Of a stretch of DNA of 64,000 bases, positions 1 through 9,603 are shown one piece after another. The notes below the pieces were generated by a model that was not told the DNA's origin, did not search any database, and worked only from the letters and a program-made list of their open reading frames with translations. Origin of the DNA: Pseudorhodoferax soli (lineage in GTDB: Bacteria; Pseudomonadota; Gammaproteobacteria; Burkholderiales; Burkholderiaceae_C). The translations under genes and the position numbers were made by a program. Within the stretch, counting starts at the first letter, position 1; every line of letters starts with the position of its first letter. Location of the stretch: contig NZ_QPJK01000002.1 in assembly GCF_003337555.1 (NCBI RefSeq), positions 186,001 through 250,000 of the forward strand, given 5' to 3'.

Positions 1-134
1 TTGCAGCCGGCAGCAGTCGGCAGATGGGCATTGCGATCTCCTGGCGCTCGCCCCACTCCAACGTCCTGGCGCAGCCGACGGACCTCGATTGCCCCGCGCA
101 AAGCAGCTGCCATGTCACCTACGTCCCGTTTTGA
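1..134 (+). CDS. pilV: PilV-type minor pilin, C-terminal end (partial)
   Basis: The window opens inside an open frame read from base 3 that ends at the TGA at 132-134. It encodes about 43 residues ending in SCHVTYVPF and containing the patch IAISWR. An I-x-I/V-S-W strand near the C-terminus is common in PilV-type minor pseudopilins, and the next gene is a PilW-type protein. In Burkholderiales pil operons pilV directly precedes pilW, so position is the main support. The stop lies 23 bases inside pilW, so the two are translationally overlapped. The prepilin N-terminus is outside the window, so the family cannot be confirmed from its own signature. Confidence 0.6.
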   Translation, partial: AAGSSRQMGIAISWRSPHSNVLAQPTDLDCPAQSSCHVTYVPF

Positions 135-879
135 GCGGCAAAGCGGCCGCATGCTGCTCGAGCTCATCGTGGCGCTCGCGGTGGGCCTGGGCGTTGTGCT
201 GACTGCGATGGGGACGCTGGCTTTCGTGCAGGCCAGCGCCACCGTCCACGGCGACGCCCTCCTATTGCAGCAGCGTGCTGATATCGCGCTTCATGCGATC
301 GGCCAGCAGCTGCGGCAGGCCGGCGCCGTCGAGTTGGTGGAGAACACCGATGGCAGCGTGCGCTTCAGTAACGCGTTCGACGGTCATGCTGCCAGCGGCT
401 TCGCCGTGCAAGGAGAGAACGGCAGCCCGGGCAAACCCGACACGCTGAGCACGAGTCGACAGGACGACGGCGAGGCACACGATTGCCTCGGCAACCGCCC
501 TGACGCCACAGCCCGAGGCATCCGCATGGACAGCCGCTTCTCCGTAGCCGGCGGCAGCCTGCGCTGCCTGGGCGCACAGACGGCCAGCGGCAGCCAGATC
601 ATTGTGGACGGCGTGGAGGACTTCCAGGTCCTCTATGGCGTGCGCTCGACCGGCTCGGGCGGCGACCAGTTCCGGTTCGTCGATGCCGATGGGCTCGCCG
701 GTCGGTGGGCCGATGTGGCCGCAGTCCAGATCTGCCTTCAGCTGCGCGGCGAGCACCTCCATCCACAGGCGGCGAGCGTGCGCAACTGTCAGGGGGTGGA
801 CCAGGCCGCAGACGGCAGGCTGCACCGCGTGGCGTACGCCACGTTCAGCCTGCGCAACATCCACCCTACCGGTTCGTGA
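112..879 (+). CDS. pilW: PilW-type type IV pilus minor pseudopilin
   Basis: This 255-residue minor pseudopilin is thought to help prime type IV pilus assembly in the inner membrane. The ATG at 112 leaves a short leader ending SGR-MLLE. Cleavage after Gly12 would put the conserved Glu at mature position 5, followed by a hydrophobic helix (about residues 14-40). Mature residue 1 would be Arg rather than the usual Phe or Met, which is unusual. The rest is a Gly/Asp-rich globular domain with Cys residues near 120, 155, 205 and 225, as in PilW homologues. It overlaps the upstream pilV tail and is followed after 8 bases by pilX. The frame stays open upstream of 112, but starting there would put non-pilin sequence before the leader. 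Confidence 0.8.
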   Translation: MSPTSRFERQSGRMLLELIVALAVGLGVVLTAMGTLAFVQASATVHGDALLLQQRADIALHAIGQQLRQAGAVELVENTDGSVRFSNAFDGHAASGFAVQGENGSPGKPDTLSTSRQDDGEAHDCLGNRPDATARGIRMDSRFSVAGGSLRCLGAQTASGSQIIVDGVEDFQVLYGVRSTGSGGDQFRFVDADGLAGRWADVAAVQICLQLRGEHLHPQAASVRNCQGVDQAADGRLHRVAYATFSLRNIHPTGS

Positions 880-887
880 GGTCAAGC

Positions 888-1577
888 ATGCAAGAGCGTG
901 GCATCGCCCTTCTGAGCGTGATGGTGACACTGGTACTTGCCGGCCTTGCAGTGCTGGCCAGTGCCCGCGCCGGACTGCTGTACGAAATGGTGGCGGGACA
1001 CCGGTCCGACCGGCTGCGCACGCATGCCATGGCGGAGGCCCTGCTGCTCGATGCCGAAGCCGACATCCTCGGGCGCCATGGCGATGCGCCCTGCCAGCCC
1101 AGCGCCGCGGGGTCGCAGCGCACCGCAAGCGGCTTCATCGGCTGCCGTGAACGCGGCACGGCATCGGTCGCCGCGGCGCCCTACTTCCCACAGGACACGG
1201 AGGAGTTCGACGAGGTGCGTTCCCTGCTTCAGGTCGGCGCCGCCGTGCCATGCCGCGACGGCATCTGCGCGCCTGCAAGCCTCCATGCCCTGGCCAGCAC
1301 CGCGGCGCTGCCAGAAGCGCTCGGCGCCCGGCTCGGACAGTTCACCCGGCCGAGCGATGGCGCAGGGTCGGCAACCAGCATGCGCGGTCGGTACTGGGTC
1401 GAGATCTTCCTGTTCCACGGCGAAGGAACGGCCCCGACAAGCCTGCAGCAAGTCTTGCCAGACCCGGCACGCCCCTTCGTCTACCGCATCACTGCGCTGG
1501 CCGAAGGCCACAAGCCAGGCACGCAGGTGGTTCTCAGGAGCCTGTTCGTTCCCTATCCCAGAAGCCAGCTGCAATGA
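888..1577 (+). CDS. pilX: PilX-type minor pilin
   Basis: This 229-residue protein has a very short N-terminus (MQERG) before a hydrophobic stretch (IALLSVMVTLVLAGLAVLAS), typical of PilX-like minor pilins associated with the type IV pilus tip. There is no Glu at mature position 5, a known feature of several PilX proteins. The body contains several cysteines that could form disulfides in the periplasm. It lies between pilW and pilY1, and its stop TGA overlaps the pilY1 ATG (ATGA at 1574-1577), implying translational coupling. Assignment rests on the N-terminal helix and operon position, because PilX bodies are poorly conserved. Confidence 0.75.
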   Translation: MQERGIALLSVMVTLVLAGLAVLASARAGLLYEMVAGHRSDRLRTHAMAEALLLDAEADILGRHGDAPCQPSAAGSQRTASGFIGCRERGTASVAAAPYFPQDTEEFDEVRSLLQVGAAVPCRDGICAPASLHALASTAALPEALGARLGQFTRPSDGAGSATSMRGRYWVEIFLFHGEGTAPTSLQQVLPDPARPFVYRITALAEGHKPGTQVVLRSLFVPYPRSQLQ

Positions 1578-3319
1578 CACGACTGCCCCTGTGCGCCTGC
1601 GCTGCCTTGCTCAGCGTGCTCGCCACCAATGCCATTGCAGAGCCGCAGGCCAGCGCCATCGTCGCGGCTTCGGGCAGCCAGACGCAAAGCCAACAGATCT
1701 TCGTTGGCTGGTACGACAACGCCGCCGGCGACGTGCAGGCTCTGGACAGCCCCGCGGCAAGCCATCCACGGTGGAGCGCTGCCGCGCGGCTGCAAGGCCT
1801 GGGCAGTGCATCGCGCACCCTGGCAAGCGCCGGTGTGGAGCGCGGCAGCGCCGCCTGGACCGCATTGGCCGACCAATACGGGGCCGCGGCGCTGGGAGCA
1901 GTGCGCAACGCCAACCTGTGGTTCGTCGCGGGGCGCGCTGGCGTGCCAGGAGGGCGCGCCATGGTCTATGCCGGCGCCACCGACGGCATGCTGCACGGGT
2001 TTGCCGCCGACGACGGCAGCGAGCTGCTGGCGTATCTGCCACGCCGACTGCAGCGCCGGTCCGGAATGGCAGCTGTCGATGGACCGGTGTTTGGTGGCGA
2101 CGCCCCAGTTGGCGCCCAGGCCGCGCCGCGCAGCTTGCTCGTGGCCGGGCTCGGCCTGGGCGGGCCGGGCTATGTGGTGCTGGATGTGGGCATGCCCGAC
2201 CGCTTCGCATCGGCCCGCGCCACCGATCTCGTCGTCGCCGACACCACCGACGGGACGGACGCCGACATCGGCCAGCTGCACGCCCCTGCCGTGCTCGACG
2301 ACGCGAACGCCAACCGTGCCCGCCACATCGTGCAGATGGCCAACGGCCGCTGGGCGCTGGTGATCGGCAATGGCTACTTCAGCACCGCGGGCCGGCCTGT
2401 CTTGCTGGTGCAGTACCTCGATCAGGCCCGCGAATTGCTGCGCCTGTCTCCCTGCATGGCGGATGCGCCGTGCGCCTACGCGGGCGGCAACGGCCTGGCC
2501 ATGCCGAGGTTGCTCGACACCGATGGCGACGGCCGCATGGACCTGGCCTACGCGGGCGATCTGCAGGGGCAGCTGTGGCGCTTCGACATGGGCGGCACCG
2601 AAAGTGACTGGCGCGCCAGCCGTGTCTTCACGGCCTGCGACGCGCAAGGCCGCCGCCAGCCCATCACCACGGCACCCTATGCGCAACACCATCCCCAGGG
2701 CGGATGGATGCTGGTGTTCGGGACCGGTCGCCATCTGCTCGACCAGGACAGCGCCGTCGCGGACCCGCAATCGCTGTATGGCGTGCACGACCGCGGCCCA
2801 TCCGACCCGCTGCAACCGGAAAACGCCGCCTGCCGGCGCCCAGACACGCTGAGCGCGCTGGCCTACGGCGACGCGAGTGCCTCGCAAGGCACGGACTACC
2901 ACGACATTCGCAAGCTGGTGCAGCCCGAAACCGCCGCACGATCGCGCGGTTGGTGGATCGACTTGCCGCACCCTGGGCAGCGCGTGCTGCACAACCCGCA
3001 GCTGTTCGAGGGCTACAAGCTGCTGGTACGCAGCGTGGTGCCCGTCGGCGGCGCACAGCCGCGCAGCGCCGGGCGCGCCTGGGTATCGGTGCTCAACCTG
3101 CTGACTGGCATGCCGCCGGCTCAGCCGCCCTTCGTGCTGGCCGACGCCGGCCTGCAGGCGCAGCCATTGGCCATGGCCAGCGTGCCGACCGGACCGGCGC
3201 TGCTGTCGCGCCGCCCCGGCAGTCGTGAAGCTCTGCTGCGCTCCGCCAACGGCCAGCAGCTGGCGCTGCGCACCGGCACGACGGTGGGTGCACGGGCCGG
3301 CTGGCGCGAACAGCCCTGA
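1574..3319 (+). CDS. pilY1: PilY1/PilC-type pilus tip adhesin, short form
   Basis: This 581-residue secreted protein has a signal peptide (residues 1-22, ending TNAIA) and a beta-propeller-like domain typical of the PilY1 C-terminal half. One signature is YAGATDGMLHGF near residue 130. A calcium-binding loop DTDGDGRMD at residues 315-323 matches the PilY1 site that controls retraction in Pseudomonas. Full PilY1 proteins are about 1000-1200 residues. Here the N-terminal adhesive (von Willebrand-like) region is missing, and the protein starts almost directly at the propeller. The start overlaps the pilX stop. No pilE or fimT follows; the next gene is ribD. Confidence 0.82.
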   Translation: MTRLPLCACAALLSVLATNAIAEPQASAIVAASGSQTQSQQIFVGWYDNAAGDVQALDSPAASHPRWSAAARLQGLGSASRTLASAGVERGSAAWTALADQYGAAALGAVRNANLWFVAGRAGVPGGRAMVYAGATDGMLHGFAADDGSELLAYLPRRLQRRSGMAAVDGPVFGGDAPVGAQAAPRSLLVAGLGLGGPGYVVLDVGMPDRFASARATDLVVADTTDGTDADIGQLHAPAVLDDANANRARHIVQMANGRWALVIGNGYFSTAGRPVLLVQYLDQARELLRLSPCMADAPCAYAGGNGLAMPRLLDTDGDGRMDLAYAGDLQGQLWRFDMGGTESDWRASRVFTACDAQGRRQPITTAPYAQHHPQGGWMLVFGTGRHLLDQDSAVADPQSLYGVHDRGPSDPLQPENAACRRPDTLSALAYGDASASQGTDYHDIRKLVQPETAARSRGWWIDLPHPGQRVLHNPQLFEGYKLLVRSVVPVGGAQPRSAGRAWVSVLNLLTGMPPAQPPFVLADAGLQAQPLAMASVPTGPALLSRRPGSREALLRSANGQQLALRTGTTVGARAGWREQP

Positions 3320-3341
3320 GCGATCCCTGACAATCCGGCGC

Positions 3342-4454
3342 GTGACCCCCGATTTCATGCCCGAGGCACTGGCGCTGGCCGAACAGGCGCTGACCCTTTC
3401 CAACCCCAACCCGCGCGTCGGCTGCGTGCTCAGTGACGCCCAGGGCGGCGTGCTGGGCCGCGGCTTCACACAACAGGCCGGCGGGCCGCACGCGGAAGTC
3501 ATGGCACTGCGCGACGCACAGGAGCGAGGCCATTCGGTGGTCGGCGCCACCGCCTGGGTCACGCTGGAACCCTGCGCCCACCATGGCCGCACCGGCCCCT
3601 GCTGCGATGCGCTGGTCGCAGCCGGGGTGGCCCGCGTCGTCGCGGCCTGCGAAGACCCCAACCCCCAGGTGGCAGGCCAGGGCCTGGCCCGTCTCGCTGC
3701 GGCCGGCGTTGCGATCGAGTGCGGACCGGGCGGCGCCGCCTCGCGCGCACTGAACATCGGCTTCTTCAGCCGCATGCTGCGCGGCCAGCCCTGGGTGCGC
3801 ATGAAGATCGCCGCCTCGCTGGACGGCCGCACCGCCTTGGACGATGGCCGCAGCCAATGGATCACCGACACGCCCGCCCGGACCGACGGCCATGCATGGC
3901 GCGCGCGCGCCTGCGCCGTGCTGACCGGCATTGGCACTGTGCTGCAGGACGACCCGCTGCTGGACGTGCGCCTGGTACCCAGCACACGCCAGCCGCATCT
4001 GGTGCTGGTCGACAGCCGGCTGCAGCTGCCGCTGACGGCCAATCTGTTCGCCCCCAAGCGGCAATTGCTGATCTATACCGCCAGCGACGACGCGGCCAAG
4101 GCCGAGGCCCTGCGCGCACGCGGCGCCACGGTCATCCGTCTCCCGGGCCAGACACCGCAAACCGCCGCCAAGGTCGATCTCGCCGCACTGCTGCACGACC
4201 TGGCCGCGCGCGAGGTCAACGAAGTCCACGTGGAAGCCGGCACCCAACTCAACGGTTCGCTGCTGCGCGAGGGCCTGGTGGACGAGCTGCTGGTCTACCT
4301 CGCCCCCAAGCTGATCGGCCAGGGCATGGGCATGGCGCGCCTGGGTCCGCTGGACGACCTCGCCGAGGCCCTGGCCTTGGAATGGGGCACCGTGGAACGC
4401 GTCGGCGCCGACCTGCGCATCCTCGCCCGCATCCCCGGCCGCGACCAGATCTGA
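3342..4454 (+). CDS. ribD: Bifunctional riboflavin deaminase/reductase RibD
   Basis: RibD performs the second and third steps of riboflavin synthesis: deamination of the diaminopyrimidine product of GTP cyclohydrolase II, then reduction of the ribose side chain. The N-terminal CMP/dCMP-deaminase-like domain shows the zinc ligands His50 (HAE motif), Cys78 and Cys87 (EPCAHHGRTGPC). From about residue 150 a dihydrofolate-reductase-like domain follows (MKIAASLDGRTA, HVEAG). The GTG at 3342 gives a 370-residue protein with the usual N-terminus (D-x3-M-x2-AL-x-LA); an ATG at 3357 is the alternative. It heads a ribD-ribE-ribBA-ribH-nusB run. I see no FMN riboswitch upstream. Confidence 0.93.
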   Translation: MTPDFMPEALALAEQALTLSNPNPRVGCVLSDAQGGVLGRGFTQQAGGPHAEVMALRDAQERGHSVVGATAWVTLEPCAHHGRTGPCCDALVAAGVARVVAACEDPNPQVAGQGLARLAAAGVAIECGPGGAASRALNIGFFSRMLRGQPWVRMKIAASLDGRTALDDGRSQWITDTPARTDGHAWRARACAVLTGIGTVLQDDPLLDVRLVPSTRQPHLVLVDSRLQLPLTANLFAPKRQLLIYTASDDAAKAEALRARGATVIRLPGQTPQTAAKVDLAALLHDLAAREVNEVHVEAGTQLNGSLLREGLVDELLVYLAPKLIGQGMGMARLGPLDDLAEALALEWGTVERVGADLRILARIPGRDQI

Positions 4455-4500
4455 CCCCGCGCGCCCGGCGCAGGCGCAAAGCCTGCGAAAATACGCGGCT

Positions 4501-5133
4501 ATGTTCACGGGAATCATCACCGGAGTGGGGCGCATCGCCGCTGTCCACGACCTCGGCAGCTCCTCCAGCTACGGCAAGCGGCTTGTCATCGAGACGCCGA
4601 CCGCCTACCTCGACGATGTGGGCCTGGGCGACAGCATCGCGCTCAACGGCGCCTGCATGACGGTCACGACGCTGGACGCTCCCGGGCTCCGCTTCACCGT
4701 CGACGTCTCGGCCGAATCGCTGGCCCGCACCGCGGGACTGGCCGACACCGGCCGCGTCAACCTCGAAAAGGCGCTGCGCGCGCACGACCGGCTCGGCGGC
4801 CACATCGTCTCGGGCCATGTGGACGGCCTCGGCCATGTGCAGCGCTTCGAGCAGGTCGGCGAAAGCTGGGCGCTGGACATCCTGGCCCCGACCGAGCTGG
4901 CCCGCTACATGGCCTACAAGGGCTCGGTCACGGTGCAGGGCGTGAGCCTCACGGTCAATGCCGTCGAGGATGTGGCAGATGGTTGCATCATCCGCATCAA
5001 CCTCATCCCCCATACGGTAGAGAACACCACCCTGGGCGACTTGCGCCAGGGTTCGCCCGTGAATCTCGAAATCGACACCATCGCCCGCTACGTGGAACGC
5101 ATGCTGCGGCTGGGCAAGGACAACAACGCATGA
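4501..5133 (+). CDS. ribE: Riboflavin synthase, alpha chain
   Basis: The 210-residue protein begins MFTGIITGVG, the hallmark of riboflavin synthase. It consists of two tandem lumazine-binding domains of about 95 residues each, the second marked by FTGII-like GHIVSGHVDG and SLTVN. It dismutates two molecules of 6,7-dimethyl-8-ribityllumazine to riboflavin and the pyrimidine precursor, working with the lumazine synthase encoded downstream by ribH. The E. coli homologue is named ribC. Its stop overlaps the next start (ATGA at 5130-5133). An AAAAT-rich stretch just upstream (about 4488) could be a -10 element of an internal promoter, but this is weak. Confidence 0.95.
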   Translation: MFTGIITGVGRIAAVHDLGSSSSYGKRLVIETPTAYLDDVGLGDSIALNGACMTVTTLDAPGLRFTVDVSAESLARTAGLADTGRVNLEKALRAHDRLGGHIVSGHVDGLGHVQRFEQVGESWALDILAPTELARYMAYKGSVTVQGVSLTVNAVEDVADGCIIRINLIPHTVENTTLGDLRQGSPVNLEIDTIARYVERMLRLGKDNNA

Positions 5134-6266
5134 CATCCCCCTCCCCCGCGCCGATCTCCCCGGTCGCGGACATCGTCGCCGAGCTGCGCGCCGGCCGCAT
5201 GGTCATCCTCGTGGACGAGGAAGACCGCGAGAACGAAGGCGACCTGGTGCTGGCGGCTGACCACGTCACGCCCGAGGCGATCAACTTCATGGCCCGCCAT
5301 GCGCGCGGCCTGATCTGCCTGACGCTGTCGCGCGCGCTCTGCGAACGCCTGCGCCTGCCGCCCATGGTGGCACGCAACGGCGCCAAGCACTCCACCGCGT
5401 TCACCGTTTCCATCGAGGCCGCCGAGGGCGTCACCACCGGCATCTCGGCCGCCGACCGTGCGCGCACCGTGCAGGCTGCCGTGGCGCCAAACGCGCGGGC
5501 CGAAGACCTGGTGCAGCCCGGCCACATCTTCCCCCTGCAGGCCGTGGACGGCGGCGTGCTCATGCGCGCCGGCCACACCGAAGCCGGCTGCGACTTGTCC
5601 GTCATGGCCGGCTGCAGCCCTGCCTCGGTCATCTGCGAGGTCATGAACGAGGACGGCACCATGGCCCGCCTGCCGGACCTGCAGCTGTTCGCCGCCCAGC
5701 ACGGCCTGAAGATCGGCACCATCGCCGACCTGATCGAGTACCGCAGCCGCACCGAGTCGCTCGTCGAGCGGGTGGGCAGCCGCGAGATCCAGACCGCCTA
5801 CGGCCCGTTCACGGCCCATGCCTACCAGGACAAGCCCAGCGCCAGCGTGCACCTGGCCCTGGTCAAGGGCAGCTGGAGCCCCGATACGAGCGTGGCGGTG
5901 CGTGTGCACGAGCCGCTGTCCGCACTCGACCTGCTGGAGGTCGACCGCTCCATGCACTCGTGGACGCTGCCATCGAGCCTGGAGCACATCGCGCGCGAAG
6001 GAGCAGGCGTGGCCGTGCTGCTCAACTGCGGCGAAAGCGCCGCCGAGCTCCTGGCCCAGTTCGAGGGCACGGCGCGCGCAGCCCAGGCCCCCGAACGCGG
6101 CCGCATGGATCTGCGGACTTACGGTGTGGGCGCACAGATCCTGCGCGATTGCGGCGTGCACCGTATGCGCCTCATGGGCAACCCGCGGCGCATGCCCAGC
6201 ATGACGGGCTACGGCCTGGAAAGCACGGGCTACCTCGCGCCCGGCCAAGACAAGGAAGAACAATGA
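5130..6266 (+). CDS. ribBA: 3,4-dihydroxy-2-butanone 4-phosphate synthase with degenerate GTP cyclohydrolase II domain
   Basis: This 378-residue protein has an N-terminal RibB domain (about 10-205) with the metal- and substrate-binding motif DEEDRENEG at residues 29-37 and the RAGHTEA motif. RibB makes the four-carbon donor for lumazine from ribulose 5-phosphate. The C-terminal 170 residues align in style with GTP cyclohydrolase II ([27 protein letters not shown]) but lack the C-x10-C-x-C zinc cluster and the adjacent catalytic segment. That half is probably not an active GTP cyclohydrolase, so a separate ribA should exist elsewhere. The start overlaps ribE and the stop overlaps ribH, both by four bases. 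Confidence 0.9.
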   Translation: MTSPSPAPISPVADIVAELRAGRMVILVDEEDRENEGDLVLAADHVTPEAINFMARHARGLICLTLSRALCERLRLPPMVARNGAKHSTAFTVSIEAAEGVTTGISAADRARTVQAAVAPNARAEDLVQPGHIFPLQAVDGGVLMRAGHTEAGCDLSVMAGCSPASVICEVMNEDGTMARLPDLQLFAAQHGLKIGTIADLIEYRSRTESLVERVGSREIQTAYGPFTAHAYQDKPSASVHLALVKGSWSPDTSVAVRVHEPLSALDLLEVDRSMHSWTLPSSLEHIAREGAGVAVLLNCGESAAELLAQFEGTARAAQAPERGRMDLRTYGVGAQILRDCGVHRMRLMGNPRRMPSMTGYGLESTGYLAPGQDKEEQ

Positions 6267-6742
6267 AGGGCGCCAACCAGGGCGAACTCGCCGGCAACGA
6301 TCCCCGCCTGGACGGCCGTGGCCTGTCCATCGGCATCGTGCAGGCCCGCTTCAACGCCGACATCACCGACGCGCTGGCCCAGGCCTGCAAAGAGGAACTG
6401 GCCGCGTTGGGGGTCGCTGCCGACCAGATCCGCCATGAAACCGTTCCCGGCGCGCTGGAAGTACCCATTGCGCTGCAGGCCATGGCCGCCTCGCGCCGCT
6501 ACGACGCGCTGGTCGCCCTGGGCTGCATCGTGCGCGGCGAGACCTACCACTTCGAACTGGTGGCCAACGAATCGGGCGCCAGTGTGAGCCGCATCGCGCT
6601 GGACCACAGCATCCCGATCGCCAACGCGATCCTGACCACCGAAAACATGGAGCAGGCCGTGGCCCGCCAGACCGACAAGGGCCGCGACGCGGCCCGCGTG
6701 GCGGTCGAGATGGCACGCCTGCTCGAACAAGTGCGCACATGA
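6263..6742 (+). CDS. ribH: 6,7-dimethyl-8-ribityllumazine synthase
   Basis: The 159-residue product is lumazine synthase, which condenses the ribitylaminopyrimidine with dihydroxybutanone phosphate. Family motifs visible are [11 protein letters not shown] (substrate pocket, near residue 24), [10 protein letters not shown], and [17 protein letters not shown], which includes the phosphate-binding and catalytic His region. These proteins usually assemble into pentamers or icosahedral shells. It overlaps ribBA by four bases at its start and nusB by four bases at its end, so the whole run is likely one translationally coupled operon. Confidence 0.95.
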   Translation: MKGANQGELAGNDPRLDGRGLSIGIVQARFNADITDALAQACKEELAALGVAADQIRHETVPGALEVPIALQAMAASRRYDALVALGCIVRGETYHFELVANESGASVSRIALDHSIPIANAILTTENMEQAVARQTDKGRDAARVAVEMARLLEQVRT

Positions 6743-7278
6743 CCGAGCAAACCAACGACGACGCGCCCCCCATGGGCCACCAGACCCGCACCGGCCGCAC
6801 TGCCACCGGCGCGCGCAAGGCGGCCGCCAAAAACGCACGCAGCCGCGCACGCGAATTCGCGCTGCAGGCGCTGTACCAGCACGTGGTGAGCGGCAACGAT
6901 GCCGCGGCCATCGACGTCTTCACGCGCGACCTGTCGGGCTTCCACAAAGCCGACGCCGCGCACTACGACGCCCTGCTGCACGGCTGCATCGCCGAGGCGG
7001 GACAGATGGACGCGCTGATGGAGCCGCTGCTGGACCGCACCATGGAACGCATCTCGCCGATCGAGCATGTGGTCCTGTGGATCGGCATCTACGAGATGCG
7101 CCACTGCCCGGACGTGCCCTGGCGCGTGGTGCTCAACGAGTGCATCGAGCTGGCCAAGGAATTTGGCGGCACCGATGGCCACAAGTACGTCAACGGCATC
7201 CTGAACGGGCTGTCGCCGCAGCTGCGCGCGACCGAAGTCGAGGCCGACCGCGGCAAGAAGAAGCCGCCAAGCGCATGA
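6739..7278 (+). CDS. nusB: Transcription antitermination factor NusB
   Basis: This 179-residue all-helical protein carries the NusB N-terminus [14 protein letters not shown] (near residue 34) and C-terminal motif [24 protein letters not shown]. NusB binds boxA RNA together with NusE (ribosomal protein S10) during rRNA antitermination. It has a roughly 30-residue basic, disordered N-terminal extension common in Burkholderiales. Linkage to ribH is conserved across many bacteria. The start overlaps ribH, and the stop overlaps the aminotransferase start (ATGA at 7275-7278). Confidence 0.95.
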   Translation: MTEQTNDDAPPMGHQTRTGRTATGARKAAAKNARSRAREFALQALYQHVVSGNDAAAIDVFTRDLSGFHKADAAHYDALLHGCIAEAGQMDALMEPLLDRTMERISPIEHVVLWIGIYEMRHCPDVPWRVVLNECIELAKEFGGTDGHKYVNGILNGLSPQLRATEVEADRGKKKPPSA

Positions 7279-8459
7279 GGATTTCGCGCCGGGCCCAGGC
7301 CATCGAACCCTTCTACGTGATGGAGGTGGCCAAGGAGGCCGCCGCGCTTGCGCGCGAGGTGGCTGGTGGATCGCAGCCCATGGTGTTTCTCAACATTGGC
7401 GAGCCCGACTTCACGGCCCCGCCGCTGGTCCAGGAGGCCGCAGCACGTGCCGTGCGCGATGGCCGCACGCAGTACACCCAGGCCACCGGCCTGCCCGAGC
7501 TGCGCGAGCGCATCAGCGCCTGGTACGCCGAACGCCTGGGCGTGCAGGTTCCGGCGCGCCGCATCGTCGTCACGGCCGGCGCCTCTGCCGCGCTGCAGCT
7601 GGCGTGCCTGGCACTCATCGAGGCCGGCGACGAAGTGCTGATGCCGGACCCTAGTTACCCCTGCAACCGGCATTTCGTGAGCGCCGCCGAAGGCCGCGCC
7701 GTGCTGCTGCCGACCACGGCGGCCGAGCGCTTCCAGCTCAGCGCCGACAAGGTTGCCGCTGCCTGGAACGCGCAGACGCGCGGCGTGCTGCTGGCCTCGC
7801 CGTCCAACCCCACGGGCACCTCGATCGCGCCGGAAGAACTGGCCCGCATCCACGCCCAGGTGCTGGCGCGCGGCGGCATCACGCTCATCGACGAGATCTA
7901 CCTGGGCCTGTCCTACGACCCGGCTTTCGGCCGCAGCGCGCTGGCGCTGGGCGACGACGTGGTCAGCATCAACAGCTTCTCCAAGTACTTCAACATGACG
8001 GGCTGGCGGCTGGGCTGGCTGGTCGTGCCCGATGCGCTGGTGCCCGTCGTCGAGCGCATCGCGCAGAACCTGTTCATCTGCGCCAGCACCATTGCCCAGC
8101 ATGCGGCGCTGGCCTGTTTCGAGGCCGAAAGCATCGCGCTGTACGAGCAGCGCCGTGCCGAATTCCGCGCGCGGCGCGACTACTTCGTGCCAGCGCTCGA
8201 CGCGCTGGGCCTGAAGGTGCCCGTCATGCCCGACGGCGCCTTCTACGCCTGGGCCGATTGCGCGCAGGCCTGCGAGCGTCTGGGTGTGCAAGGCAGCTGG
8301 GACCTCACCTTCGCGCTCATGCACCAGGCCCACCTGGCCGTGACGCCAGGCCGCGATTTCGGCCAAGCCGACACCGGCCGGTTCATCCGCTTCTCCACGG
8401 CCAGCTCCATGGCCCACCTGCAGGAAGCCGTGGCGCGCCTGCGCACCCTGCTCGCATGA
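7275..8459 (+). CDS. Fold-type I PLP-dependent aminotransferase
   Basis: The 394-residue protein is a class I/II aminotransferase (aspartate aminotransferase superfamily). Visible elements are the N-terminal NIGEPDF, the PLP phosphate-binding region [19 protein letters not shown], and the Schiff-base lysine at about residue 237 in [16 protein letters not shown]. The C-terminal RFSTASS matches the substrate carboxylate-binding Arg. The GEPDF start and length suggest a broad aspartate/alanine/aromatic type, but the substrate cannot be read from sequence. It overlaps nusB upstream and ybgC downstream by four bases each, so it is transcribed with them. Confidence 0.88.
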   Translation: MRISRRAQAIEPFYVMEVAKEAAALAREVAGGSQPMVFLNIGEPDFTAPPLVQEAAARAVRDGRTQYTQATGLPELRERISAWYAERLGVQVPARRIVVTAGASAALQLACLALIEAGDEVLMPDPSYPCNRHFVSAAEGRAVLLPTTAAERFQLSADKVAAAWNAQTRGVLLASPSNPTGTSIAPEELARIHAQVLARGGITLIDEIYLGLSYDPAFGRSALALGDDVVSINSFSKYFNMTGWRLGWLVVPDALVPVVERIAQNLFICASTIAQHAALACFEAESIALYEQRRAEFRARRDYFVPALDALGLKVPVMPDGAFYAWADCAQACERLGVQGSWDLTFALMHQAHLAVTPGRDFGQADTGRFIRFSTASSMAHLQEAVARLRTLLA

Positions 8460-8875
8460 CGGCCGATGTCTTCCGCTTCCCGGTGCGCGTGTACTGGGAA
8501 GACACCGATGCCGGCGGCATCGTGTTCTATGTGAACTACCTGAAGTTCTTCGAGCGGGCTCGCACCGAATGGCTGCGTGCGCGCGGCATCGGCCAGCGCG
8601 CGCTCAAGGACCAGAGCGGCGGCATGTTCGTCGTCAGCGCCACCGAGGTGCGCTATCTGCGGCCCGCGCGGCTGGACGACGAACTGTTGGTCACCGTGCG
8701 CGTGGAACGTTTTGGCGCCGCCTCGCTCCTACTGGCCCAGCAGGTGCTGGCGGGGCCCGCAGCCGGCGGGCCTGTGCTTTGCGAGGGAAGCATCCGCATC
8801 GGCTGGGTCCAGGCCGACACCCTGCGTCCTGCGAGAATCCCGCCCTCCGTTTTGAACGTGCTCGAACATCCATGA
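8456..8875 (+). CDS. ybgC: Tol-Pal-associated acyl-CoA thioesterase YbgC
   Basis: The 139-residue protein is a hot-dog-fold thioesterase of the YbgC/4-hydroxybenzoyl-CoA thioesterase family. The signature YWEDTDAGGIVFYVNYLKFFERARTEWLR is present near the N-terminus in shortened form here (YWEDTDAGG...YFERARTEW-like), with the catalytic Asp at residue 18. YbgC proteins hydrolyse short acyl-CoAs and are classically encoded at the head of tol-pal clusters, as here, 34 bases before tolQ. The start overlaps the aminotransferase stop by four bases, joining the rib/nusB run to the tol genes. Confidence 0.9.
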   Translation: MTADVFRFPVRVYWEDTDAGGIVFYVNYLKFFERARTEWLRARGIGQRALKDQSGGMFVVSATEVRYLRPARLDDELLVTVRVERFGAASLLLAQQVLAGPAAGGPVLCEGSIRIGWVQADTLRPARIPPSVLNVLEHP

Positions 8876-8909
8876 CGCTTACCTTGCGCCCTTCCGTCCG
8901 GAGTCCCCG

Positions 8910-9602
<693 letters not shown>

Positions 9603-9603
9603 C

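Noticed and set aside
3320-3341. FMN riboswitch before ribD
   Set aside because: The gap is only 22 bases, too short for the aptamer, and none of its conserved segments occur before ribE or ribBA either.
1553-4057. 834-codon minus-strand frame opposite pilY1 and ribD
   Set aside because: No recognisable domain; both plus-strand genes have full motif sets.
5130-6266. Functional bifunctional RibBA
   Set aside because: The second domain lacks the zinc-binding cysteines needed for GTP cyclohydrolase II activity.
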